From Coptodactyla brooksi (taxonomy: Eukaryota; Arthropoda; Insecta; Coleoptera; Scarabaeidae): a stretch of DNA of 20,402 nucleotides. Positions 8,949 to 17,674 of this stretch are shown in pieces (positions within the stretch are counted from its first letter, which is position 1; the number at the start of each line of letters is the position of its first letter). Position numbers and translations under genes: made by a program. The notes beneath the pieces are model-generated. The model had not been told where the DNA came from and made no database searches. It saw nothing but the letters and a program-made list of their open reading frames with translations. Location of the stretch: the NCBI GenBank assembly GCA_033557675.1, contig JAWQRM010000691.1, positions 1-20,402 of the forward strand. Direction: 5' to 3'.

Positions 8949-9004
8949 CATTGTTACATGCAAGTTCTCATCTTGCATGTAACAATGTACATGCAAGATG
9001 AGAA
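8949..9004. repeat. Two overlapping, mutually exclusive 16-base hairpins
   Basis: CATTGTTACATGCAAG (8949-8964) pairs perfectly with CTTGCATGTAACAATG (8972-8987). TTCTCATCTTGCATGT (8965-8980) pairs perfectly with ACATGCAAGATGAGAA (8989-9004). The arms share the 8972-8980 segment, so the two hairpins cannot form together. It lies in the d4 intron. Confidence 0.95.
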
Positions 9005-9100
9005 TACATTTTTTATTCAAACAACAAACTACACTGTCATGATGTATGATGAATTGCATAATGACATTAACAGTTTTGAAATGCTTCTTTATAAATTTAA

Positions 9101-9128
9101 CAGAATTATGTAGCGTGAATAAATAAAC
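9101..9128 (+). repeat. Diverged copy of the CATAGCTATG motif
   Basis: CAGAATTATGTAGCGTGAAT followed by AAATAAAC aligns to the copy at 7956-7985. It is preceded by the shared flank TTTATAAATTTAA. It sits in the d4 intron on the strand opposite to the gene. Confidence 0.5.
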
Positions 9129-9204
9129 TATCTATATTTAATGAATGTTAACACCGAAATGATGGCAGGACAATTAAGATGTAAATATATTGATCTTAAT
9201 TTGT

Positions 9205-9238
9205 CTACAAATGACTAACGGAGCTATGTCATTTGTAG
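9205..9238. repeat. 11-base perfect inverted repeat
   Basis: CTACAAATGAC (9205-9215) and GTCATTTGTAG (9228-9238) are exact complements with a 12-base loop. AGCTATGT occurs at 9222 and again at 9237, echoing the dispersed motif. Confidence 0.8.
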
Positions 9239-9567
9239 CTATGTATTTCTGAAAATTCTTTTGCATAGGACTGTACTGTGAAATTGATCATATTTTCACT
9301 CAGGTGTTAATATCTTAAGCGAAGTACCCAAGATACCAAGCGAAGTTCAAATAAAATATGTAAAAATACATTTTAGTTATATAAAGCTTGTTTATCAGAA
9401 TGCTAAATAAACCTTACTTTACTTTTAGTTACTACGAAGCTTTAGAACTAGTGAAGTGTTACTTCACCAATTCCCCTACAGAAGCAATACTTCCTTAACA
9501 AGCTTCTAAATAAAATCAATCAGAGGTATCACGCTTCTTTTTGGAATACAATGTATTATACACTTAC

Positions 9568-9680
9568 ATCGTTGTCAGATGTACCACAAACGGAACAGCA
9601 TTTGCACTCGATGCATTGCCAACGATATTTCTTTACAGAAATGATCATGTTTGCTGTAAACTGTAAACATGTTGGATGGC
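9568..9680 (-). CDS. d4: d4/DPF double PHD finger protein, penultimate coding exon
   Basis: The acceptor TTGTTTCAG precedes GCCATCC and the donor GTAAGT follows GAT. The 113-base exon completes a split codon (Gly expected) and encodes [20 protein letters not shown], then [17 protein letters not shown]. The first part is the end of PHD finger 1 (His and Cys of HPTC, then WQCIEC with its last Cys pair). CSVC is the first Cys pair of finger 2, and the next exon continues in frame with DQLLFCDDC. The join reproduces the DPF/d4 family arrangement exactly. The missing upstream text would carry the first half of finger 1, ending CSDCGRSG in relatives. I did not find it in the 10.7 kb to the right, so it is either in a long-intron exon I missed or off the window. 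Confidence 0.96.
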
Positions 9681-9744
9681 CTGAAACAATATAAAATTAA
9701 AATAGAATTAATATACAAGGAGACAGTTCAGACATTTAAGGATA

Positions 9745-9890
9745 ATGGGGGAGACAAACCTTTACCTCGTACATTGGAAGTTGTATGAAGTAAGAAGTAG
9801 CAAGGAGCAAGAGGTAGACCAAGAAAAATCTGACAAGAGGGAACATGAATAGCAGCAATAAGAGGGAGGTCAGAAAGACCTTATATGAGA
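9745..9890 (+). pseudogene. LINE reverse transcriptase tail (relic)
   Basis: The frame reads DKPLPRTLEVV, stops, then GARGRPRKI, a stop, QEGT and IAAIRGRSERP. A Leu-Pro...Leu-Glu stretch followed by RGRPRK and a basic helix is typical of the C-terminal end of non-LTR reverse transcriptases in insects. At least three stops make it dead. It lies only 65 bases upstream of the d4 penultimate exon, on the opposite strand. The family cannot be named from so short a piece. Confidence 0.6.
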
Positions 9891-11054
9891 TTTGATCAAA
9901 AAATATGTGAAATTTTTTAATACCACGGGCTGTATAGGTCCAATTGTTGCAATTTTTCCCTGTGATTTTTCCCTTTTCGTATTCCTGAAGATAAAAAGAA
10001 GCATGAAAGGATGATGTTTTGCCAACTTGGAGAAGAAAAAAATAGAATTGATGAAGAAGCTAAAAGTCGCTCCAAATATTAGGTTCCAGAAATGATTCGT
10101 AGATTGGAAAAAGCTTTTTTGACAAAAAGATTTTTTTCGGAAAAACAAAAATTCCTCATATTTTATCATACCTTGTATGACCTTACATATAATTCTTTGC
10201 ATATAAGGTCAGAGAGCAGGAAGAATTAAGAAAAGAAGGCTTGTACATTTAACAGAAAACAATTGAGAAATTAATGTATTTTCAGAAATATTTGAAAATA
10301 AATTCATAACTTAATCATTATAGGTATGTGTGTATAATATGCATTATGCTGTGTAATACTTTAATTGCATAGTGTAATGTTGTTAAACAGAACAAAATGT
10401 CATACTAAGGTTTTATGTATATAACACTTTTATTCGTTGGGAACTTTTCGCAAAATATGCCTGAAAGCAGCACGCAGAATTCTTAAGTTAATAGGCATCT
10501 AAAATTTGAAACAAAGAAAACAAATCTAGTAATAGTCTACAACTTTGGCAATAATGTATAGAAAAAATAGCTTCGAAGTCTTTCAGAAAAAGCATTATAT
10601 TTTTTTTATTTAATTTATCAGGAAATATATACATAACTACAGCATTTTTGTACCTCTTACCATTATTACTAGTTTTATATACGCCATTTAAGGCTAGAAA
10701 TATAATATTTAGCAGACTAGCTAAACTAGATAAACATCCCGATCATTAAAAATGGATTTTTTATGATTAGTAGCAGTTGATAGCTTCGTTAGACTGACCA
10801 TCTGATTACAGATTCATTTCTTGCTGTACATCCTGTTTTTCTAATGTGAGTGGACATAATCATTACTCGCATTGTAAATTAATTTCAACAATTTTAAATA
10901 ACTTTATAAGCAGAACATTATAGTCTGCATGGAATCGCAATGTTGATTTCAAAATTAGCATTATGAATACAAAAAAATAAAATATCCAAAACATGATGCT
11001 TTTATTTTTTTAAAATAAATCATTAATACTCAAATATTTAAGCAATTAAGCGAA
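9891..11054. other. AT-rich intronic or intergenic stretch, no certain gene
   Basis: At 9976-10227 the plus strand has a nearly open frame (RIPEDKKKHERMMFCQLGEE, then a basic stretch, a TAG, VPEMIRRLEKAFLTKRFF) that I cannot assign. The 110-codon minus frame over the same bases is its antisense. The remainder to 11054 shows nothing recognisable. Confidence 0.4.
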
Positions 11055-11084
11055 TTGCATTTGACAAATTTATATGCAGGTCAT

Positions 11085-11170
11085 ACATACTATTTCAGGC
11101 AAGGACAAGTAAGAATAGAAAAAGGCAGATCGAGAAAAATATGGATTGACGAGATAAGAATACAAAATTT
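11085..11170 (+). pseudogene. LINE tail relic, first piece (split by a MITE)
   Basis: RQGQVRIEKGRSRKIWIDEI followed by R matches the basic RGRPRKRW-DDIR block near the C-terminus of insect non-LTR reverse transcriptases. It is interrupted right after by the MITE at 11171-11347. The expected next block resumes beyond it. The open frame at 11055-11276 crosses into the MITE and is not a gene of its own. Confidence 0.7.
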
Positions 11171-11347
11171 AAACAACTGTCACCACCACACTAAAACCGA
11201 AAAGTTTACTTTGCTTGAAGCACGTTTTACCAATGAAGTCGGCATCTTCAGTAGCATTAGTGCCGCTTCGCTATAGTCGCTAACACTTCTGAAGATGCAT
11301 CAAGCAAAATAAACTTTTCGGCTTAGGTGTAGTGGTCACAATTGTTT
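11171..11347. mobile_element. MITE, AAACAATTGTCAC family (177 bases)
   Basis: The left arm AAACAACTGTCACCACCACA continues with CCGAAAAGTTTACTTTGCTT. The right arm, reversed, reads AAACAATTGTGACCACTACA and continues with GCCGAAAAGTTTATTTTGCT. The arms match over about 47 bases. An inner pair (TCTTCAGTAGCATTAG and the complement of CTAACACTTCTGAAGA) extends the fold. It has no coding capacity. It splits a LINE tail, so it inserted after the LINE. Confidence 0.88.
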
Positions 11348-11424
11348 AACCATTGTTACTAAGCCAAAGATTCCAAATATCCTCAACCCTGTAAGAATAC
11401 AAGATGGAAATAAAGGAAAATCAC

Positions 11425-11550
11425 TTGGGAAAGATGAAAGAACTCTTTGAAAGAAAGCAAGGGACAGAAATAAGTGGAGAAGTTGGTACAGGAATCAACC
11501 CAATCTGACAGCAATAGAGTAGAAGGATATTTTGAGAAGAAGAAGAAATA
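11425..11550 (+). pseudogene. LINE tail relic, second piece
   Basis: The frame reads ARDRNKWRSWYRNQPNLTAI then a stop. The A-DR--WR motif ends many insect non-LTR reverse transcriptases and normally follows the WIDEIR block by about 20-40 residues. Removing the MITE puts the two pieces in the expected order and orientation. Confidence 0.75.
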
Positions 11551-11662
11551 CCACAGCCAGATATTTGCAGAAAGAAAAATTATTAATATTATTAAATAAA
11601 TCAAATACAAGAGAACTATACAGAATACTAATCGTGAGGAGTTTGAGCTAATTTTGATTTCA

Positions 11663-11809
11663 GAACAACACCTCAGTTTGAGAAAACAACAATGTTTTGA
11701 ATCTTGACATGATTCGGTTTATTTAATAAACTTTCTTCAGGAAAATGACCCTGAAGGTGAATGACATATGTCGAGATTCAAAACAATGTTATTGTAGTTA
11801 AGGTGTTCC
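11663..11809. mobile_element. MITE with ~45-base arms just upstream of the nested gene
   Basis: The left arm contains ACACCTCAG and ACAATGTTTTGAATCTTGAC. The right arm, reversed, reads ACACCTTAACTACAATAAC and ATTGTTTTGAATCTCGACAT. A small inner hairpin (CTTCAGG and CCTGAAG) sits between. It is noncoding. It ends 38 bases before the ATG at 11848, so it may contribute promoter or leader sequence. Confidence 0.85.
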
Positions 11810-11847
11810 TTAGATTTAACACCTCAATGTCAAAATAACTCTCAAAA

Positions 11848-12441
11848 ATGTCGAAACCGAAGAAATGTCCACAACCCTACACGATTCACGATGTTAACAA
11901 GGAAATATTGGCCAAAGATAATACAATTAAAGACTACGAATGTACTGGTTTCAGAAATAAGCACCGAAGTGAAAATTATAAAGAATATAAAATAAAACTT
12001 GAACAGTTTTTGAATTCGGCTTCCGAGTACAAAGATATGAACAGGACAGCCTTACACAACAGCAAAGTCAAATTGGAAAGCCACTATTTGGCGATGAAAT
12101 TTCCATTTTTAGATAATTTCGCAGAGGATATTGGTATTGATGCAATGGAGTTTGACGACAAAGGGCAGCTACTTAGGAGAAGACCATTACGTAAAATACA
12201 CAGCACGCCCGAAATAAACGACAATTCCAATTGCTTTGTTGAACCTTGGTTGCAAAGGTATTTGAAATTAACCAAATTTATTCAAGCTGTGCGAACGATT
12301 ATTATAAAAAACAGGCTTTTGAAAAGGTTGGCAATATTGAGGGAATTGGATGAAAAGAAAGTAGAAGAATATGAAACAATGAAAAAGTTATGTAATAATG
12401 TTTCATACAGTGAACTTTTTGATAAATTTTTGTATCCCTAA
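11848..12441 (+). CDS. Intronless nested gene, 197-residue protein of unknown function
   Basis: This is one uninterrupted frame from AAAAATGTCGAAACC to a TAA stop, with a less AT-biased and more mixed codon content than the surroundings. The protein is hydrophilic, with no signal peptide or membrane segment. Landmarks are CPQPYTIHDVNKEI near the start, HYLAMKFPFLDNFAEDIGID in the middle, and a basic amphipathic helix WLQRYLKLTKFIQAVR then IIIKNRLLKRL near residue 130-160, loosely IQ-like. The last 40 residues are rich in Glu and Lys. I do not recognise it securely. The helix recalls ciliary/flagellar proteins such as the CFAP221 group, but this is a weak impression. It lies opposite to, and probably within an intron of, d4. 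A short gene with no intron and a very short 3' end fits a retrogene or a testis-type gene. Confidence 0.75.
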   Translation: MSKPKKCPQPYTIHDVNKEILAKDNTIKDYECTGFRNKHRSENYKEYKIKLEQFLNSASEYKDMNRTALHNSKVKLESHYLAMKFPFLDNFAEDIGIDAMEFDDKGQLLRRRPLRKIHSTPEINDNSNCFVEPWLQRYLKLTKFIQAVRTIIIKNRLLKRLAILRELDEKKVEEYETMKKLCNNVSYSELFDKFLYP

Positions 12442-12459
12442 ATCTGAAATTAAAGTAAT

Positions 12460-12465
12460 AATAAA
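12460..12465 (+). terminator. Polyadenylation signal of the nested gene
   Basis: AATAAA begins 19 bases after the TAA stop at 12439-12441. This compact arrangement supports the open frame being a transcribed gene. Confidence 0.6.
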
Positions 12466-14640
12466 ATATTTCTATAATATTTATAAAATACTTAAAACCA
12501 AATGGATTCTTTTTGTAGGAATAAATTAAAGGAAATATTAACCAGCCTAGCAAACAAGCCAATAATTTGAATGACCCCACAAGAAAATTTATTCGAGGTC
12601 ACGAAAATTTACTCCAAAAATGGTCTCCAACATGAGTACACAATTTGATAATTGGATGGGGTATTGTTTGGCGAACATGGCTGACATTTTTGAACAATTT
12701 ATTTCATTTTATATTTTGTTATATTCCTAGACTAGATTCTCTTATTTTAGAATTTCCTTGCATTTAGTTAAGAATTAAGTTTTTGATCCATTGAATTTAA
12801 ACGTTCAAATAGAAATGAATAAAAGTTATTGTTGTAAGTCGGTTAAAAGTTAGCATGAAGGAGCTTACTGCTATACTTGACCGACAAAATGTTATTAAGC
12901 TACAAGATGAGGAATGGACCATAATGAGAAGTTGATAAAGTTAGTAAAGTCCAATGTACTCCTTTCTACAACTTTACTGATTGCCTGATATCATGCATAG
13001 CTACTTTCATTCATGTGATTAGTCCATACTTGGTTGAGATGTTACCAAAACTGCATGCACTATACACGCAGGTATGGTAAAATCTCCAACAAGACATTGT
13101 CACCTCCTCTCCTATCCCTTTGTCTCTTTTCCTCCGTGTTTGAATCTGTACAAAATTAATCTTTGAATCTGTATAAGATTACCACAAAATTACTTGTAGC
13201 TAAGGATCTACTTTATTTCATTCTTGAATTAATAATTTTGAAATTCAAACTGTCTGTGATTGGAATGTTTTGCATCCTACCTATTTACAATTCAGAGACT
13301 CATGCAACGTATTTGAAATATTGTTAAGTTTCCTGAACTGTGCTATCTCAGCTTTATAGTTGATAAAAACTACAGAAAAAGGACTCTGCTGTTACCCAAA
13401 GATTTATTTACTACAGACCATATTTATGCATATGTCCCCTTATTTAATCAATGTTAGCCTTGTATATCTACATTTAAAAGAGCTGCGATAATTTAAGAAA
13501 ATACGGTTCTTATTAATAAAAGTTTAATACTAGCATATGTTACCAGATTCCAGTTCAACACAAGACATCATATAAACTTTCACCCACGTAGATTATTGGT
13601 TGCAATAAACGTTATGTCTTAGTGATCATCTAGGTGTATTGCAAGTTAAAGGTTGTAAGAAATGCATCGTTTGTGTGATGATCTATTGCCTGATATCAGG
13701 TTTAGATGTCTCCATGTGGTGAAAGATAAAGTGTATCAAAGATTATACGATGTAATAAATAATCTTTGAGAACTAGTACTGGAGGCTTTAATATAATTGA
13801 CACTAAGGTTTGAAAAGAACTGTCAAATAGGTGCAACTTGTATACCAACAATAATGGAGTAGAGTATATCCAACAACTGATATAATTATATTATTTTAAC
13901 ATTGAGATTGATCTGGAAGGTGAACTTTGAATTTGTCAACCTTTTCGCTATGGGCAAAATTCTATAGCAATATAGAACAATAGTACAAAAAAGAGCTATA
14001 ACACTGTATAATAAATAACACTACACAAGGGAGTTACTGCTTTAATTAACGTGTTCATAATTATTCAAAAAGTTGGTATTTGCTTCTAAAACAAATCCAA
14101 GCCAGCGGTGCAGTGCAGATTTCGGAAATTGCTAAATATAACAAAGAGTTGCTTTATCAGATATGCTGAAGATAAAGTGTATTCGAAAAGGAATTTAAGT
14201 TACAAACTACAAATATTTATAGTAAAACACGCACTTTTTAAATGCATTGTTGTCTCCACGAACTCTCTGTAATTTATTTTCTTGAGTAACGGTTTGACAG
14301 CTGATGTTATATCCTAGTCTTGAATTCTCCACAACGCTTTACCACAGCGTCCTCCGAATAACCAAATAAGTTTTCAACAAACCTACAATTTCCTTCATGT
14401 CAAAACTCTTTCCTGGATCACTAGTTTTTGAATCTAGGCTGCTTAATTTTATTAAATGCCAAAGGTTGATATTACCTGGTAAAGTCAATCTATAATGTAC
14501 TCTTTTGACAAGCAAATTAAGAAGATTGAAGATGATTAGCTGTGAAATTATTAAGCATTCAAATTACAAGGAATTGGTGCGATTGATACCATCTGTATTT
14601 TAAAAATTTCTTCTGTCTTTGATTTTCTTATTCAAATGGC
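12466..14640. other. AT-rich stretch, no gene seen
   Basis: No recognisable coding sequence was found on either strand and the stretch holds no sizeable open frame. A purine/pyrimidine-biased segment (13097-13140) and a 12-base palindrome CCTGATATCAGG (13690-13701) are the only features noted. A minus-strand fragment at about 14320-14380 (FGYSEDAVVKRCGEFKTRI) reads openly but was not assigned. Confidence 0.45.
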
Positions 14641-14652
14641 ACATCCTCAATC

Positions 14653-14787
14653 TTCTTTCCTGAAGATTTTCGGACATCTTCTGACAGAAGTGGTGAAAGG
14701 TTCCATCAAACAATTGCAAGAATCGAAGACAGATTTAGAGGAAATTTTTCAAATAGTATGCCCCAAGAACAAATGAATAATAGTTAA
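14653..14787 (+). pseudogene. Fragment of a repeat-associated insect ORF (GERFHQ type)
   Basis: The frame reads FFPEDFRTSSDRSGERFHQT, then IARIEDRFRGNFSNSM, and stops at 14785. The FFPE-L...SDE-GERFHQ-I---E-RY-G pattern occurs in many predicted insect proteins of unknown function that behave as dispersed repeats; this is from memory of the family, not a search. Relatives continue into MADYCW, which is lost here. It is only about 45 codons, with no start codon, so it is a truncated relic. Confidence 0.6.
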
Positions 14788-16070
14788 CATTTTCTTTTCT
14801 ATAGTCTCTTGTCAATTTTAGCTATTTTCAATTACTTCTACACTGGCTTAAATTTCTTTTAGAGCAAGACGATGGCAGATATGGAGTGATGTAAAGAATG
14901 TAATCAACTTTCAGTCTTTTAAACATTGAAAATGCCTCCACTTGAGCCATGGTGTTAAATGTATCTGAATCAACTAAGAACATGTTTCAGAACACTTGCA
15001 TAATTTTGGCCAGTATAGAATGTAACAAATTGGTTGATACGTTACGCTGGCCAGAATTATTAAAATCAAAAAATTAATGATTTTAGAATTAACTTTTCTT
15101 GGGATGGCCTCTTTATGGCTAAATTATATATATATGCAAAAAATTTGGGTATTTACCTACCTGTTAAATGGTGGCTTATAAACTGAGCGTGTTTATAGGA
15201 AGGGATGTGGGATAAATAGCAAGTGCCGAAGAACAGTGACTTTCCAAGTTACGTAATTTTTCTACAAAAATTTTAATGCATCAAAATTTCATTTAAACAG
15301 TCAACTGATTTCAATGCATCAAAATAGTTTGAAAAGGCGCTCAGAAAAATGTACATAAATTGAAGTGCACTAATCCTCAGCACTTAAAAAAAGTCAAAAC
15401 GACAAATTATATTGGCATCGTTTTATTGCACTATCCTTTTAATACAGTTTTACGAATATGCTTGGAAAATAACTGTTCTTACAACAACTTAGCCATACAT
15501 AATCATTAGAACTAACGCATTGATTTTGAATGATCTTTCCGCAGTAGCTTTGAATTGGTGACTGAAAAAATCATTCGAAATTGGAACATATTACAAAAAC
15601 AAGCTTTAAACGCATACAAATACAATACAGCAAATACGTATATAGCTAAGATTGTTTTTGTGGTTACTAAAATTTAATAAATAAAATAAATTCAGATCTA
15701 AATAAATATAAAATGCCCATAAATTTGGAAGACATTCCAATATATATAAAACTAACCTAACCCCTTAATGAATATATAATATATTTTTGGTTATCCAGTC
15801 TATCTGGCAAGATTCAGAAACAATCGCATTAACAACAGCGACAATCAAAATTGTCCTTGCTGTTAGTACATTAAAAATATCTAAAACATCCAATAAAACA
15901 ATATATATGAACTAGTTTGATATTTTTATATATATTAGCTATGATGACAAACATCTAAGGAACTCAAAAGTGAATACTGGACATTTCAACATTCCCGTAG
16001 AAAGCCAAATTTGAAGTGAACTCAAGCTAGAACATTTTAGTCTCTACGTCATAATGATTTTATTTCAACT
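14788..16070. other. AT-rich stretch, no gene seen
   Basis: No coding pattern was recognised. AATGCATCAAAAT occurs twice (near 15276 and 15315). The left arm of a 13-base inverted repeat (15973-15985, AATACTGGACATT) pairs with 16138-16150. Confidence 0.45.
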
Positions 16071-16457
16071 TTGTACCATGGTTTTGGCAGTTCCGCAAAC
16101 TTATCACAAAACAAAAACACCCGATGCAAAAACACCCAATGTCCAGTATTGGTCCTTGTCTTTTGTTGTAAAAAAATCTCTTTAAACGCCTCCTATAGTC
16201 AACCTATGTTATTAATAAATTGCACGACAATCTATGTTTTTTTTTATTTACACTACTCTCGGTTCAACAGAACAGCTCCGGTATGGTTTAGAATTGAATG
16301 ACATTTAGAGAAACCCAGACCAACATCCAAAAAACAAATTAAGGACATTTTTCTGGACCACCTGCATCCAAAAAAAAAGCAAACATACACAAGTGACTTA
16401 TGCCAAAGAAATTTAAAAAAAAGAAGAAAACCAATTGCCACAATTACCGGTGATTAA
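16071..16457 (+). other. Coding-like stretch with one TGA, unassigned
   Basis: A plus-strand frame runs 16071-16301, hits TGA, and continues open from 16302 to a TAA at 16455-16457 (for example HLEKPRPTSKKQIKDIFLDH, then LCQRNLKKRRKPIATITGD). The second part is Lys-rich, as expected by chance from A-rich DNA, but it has a plausible protein texture. I do not recognise it. It could be a transposon-derived relic or chance. It overlaps a 62-codon minus frame, which I treat as its antisense. Confidence 0.25.
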
Positions 16458-17125
16458 GATTTTTTTCGAATTTTGAAAAGTAAATCATAAGATTAATGTT
16501 AATTTCTTATTTGGTTAGTGTAAAATGATATCCATTAATGTACTGCAAATAACTAATTGAAACAGCAAAATAAAGTATTACGGTGTAATATGATTACTAT
16601 TAATTAAATTAGTTTTTTGCAGTTTTGATTAACACATCCATAACCACTGTTATAAGCACAAAGTTAAAACCACTCTGTGTATATTAATAGCAAAATAAGC
16701 AAATTCTCGCTACAATTGAGTAATTCTCAATCTTATGAGCTATATTTTTACTAATAAAAACTTGTTTGTTGGTCTCTTGTAAATTATTAAACAATTATCA
16801 TTTTATAAATTGTATTCAGTTAATTATTATTGAGCTAATTATATTGTATTCTTATAATATTGATTTAATGTCCGTCTCACAATTCAATGTACTTTAGTAG
16901 AATTTTTGTATAAATTTTGCATAAATACTTTGCATACTTGTAATTTACCAAACTCACATTTCCTGAAATATATCTTTATTTCATGAAAATATCTTTCATT
17001 TGTTTAATGACTGTCAAGTTAAAAGGCAATGGTTACTTTTATGAAACAACGAAATAGTAATAGCACAAATAAAAGCTAAAGTTTGTGATCATTGGTAACA
17101 GTGTACTTACACATATACATATATA
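16458..17125. other. AT-rich stretch, no gene seen
   Basis: This is very AT-rich sequence with no open frame of note and no recognised repeat. It ends at the left tip of the 17126 MITE. Confidence 0.5.
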
Positions 17126-17674
17126 CAGTGTGTCCCAAATGTCAGAATGGTTACTAAATATCTCGAAAATTACTCAGATAGCTAATGTCAACAGCTTTCC
17201 ATATTAAGCATGTTTATTCTATTCAGATTTATGGGTGTTACAAGATTTTGAAATTAGTAAATGATTAACCAAAAAAATCTCAATGTTGGTTTAAAATAAA
17301 TTGGACTAGTAATACTGGTCAGCAAATCGTTCAAATCACTAAATATTATTTGTGTGTGTTAAATGTGTCAATGCATTTTATTATGAAATGTATTCTAAGG
17401 TAATAAATAGCAATAAACATTACACCAGTGTTTTGGATACCTTTTGATATCAGCTATTAGAACCTACAATTAAAAACATTTGGGAATTCAAGTTAAAAGA
17501 ACCGAGATGACCTTTAAAAATGTATTACCAATGAAAGATTTTTAGCACCACTAAATTCATCACTACAACTACATATATTCAAATATTTGAATATAATTCA
17601 AATATTCCAATATTTGAAAAATGTTTCTCAAAAATAGTTCATTTTCGAGATATTTGGCCATTCTGAATATCCTG
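17126..17674. mobile_element. MITE or deleted Tc1/mariner-type element (549 bases)
   Basis: The left end reads CAGTGTGTCCCAAATGTCAG, then AATGG and AAATATCTCGAAAAT. The right end, reversed, reads CAGGATATTCAGAATGGCCA then AATATCTCGAAAATG. The arms match over about 35 bases, with a small gap. Both tips are flanked by TATA or TATG sequence, which fits TA-targeting elements. The ends resemble CAGGGTGTCCC-type termini of insect Tc1/mariner-type transposons. No transposase frame remains inside, and a palindromic TTCAAATATTTGAA lies near the right arm. Confidence 0.8.

Larger units (their letters stand above)
8700..9567 (-). other. d4 intron (868 bases) with hairpin cluster
   Basis: The donor is GTAAGT directly after codon Asp (9567 downward) and the acceptor is TTTAG before GATCAA. 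The intron is phase 0 and splits PHD finger 2 between its first and second ligand pairs. It contains a minus-oriented dispersed motif (8912-8943), two overlapping perfect hairpins (8949-9004), another motif copy (9101-9128) and an 11-base hairpin (9205-9238). Confidence 0.9.

Noticed and set aside
9870..10202. 110-codon minus-strand open frame, in the d4 orientation
   Set aside because: It is rich in Phe, Ser and Lys and is the antisense of an A-rich near-open plus frame. No PHD or other d4 sequence is present, and no clear splice sites bound it.
11055..11276. 73-codon frame as a gene
   Set aside because: Its first half is a LINE tail and its second half is MITE arm, so the frame is an accident of the insertion.
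13684..13701. CCTGATATCAGG palindrome, with ATTGCCTGATATCA also near 12980
   Set aside because: Two short matches 700 bases apart without shared flanks are compatible with chance.
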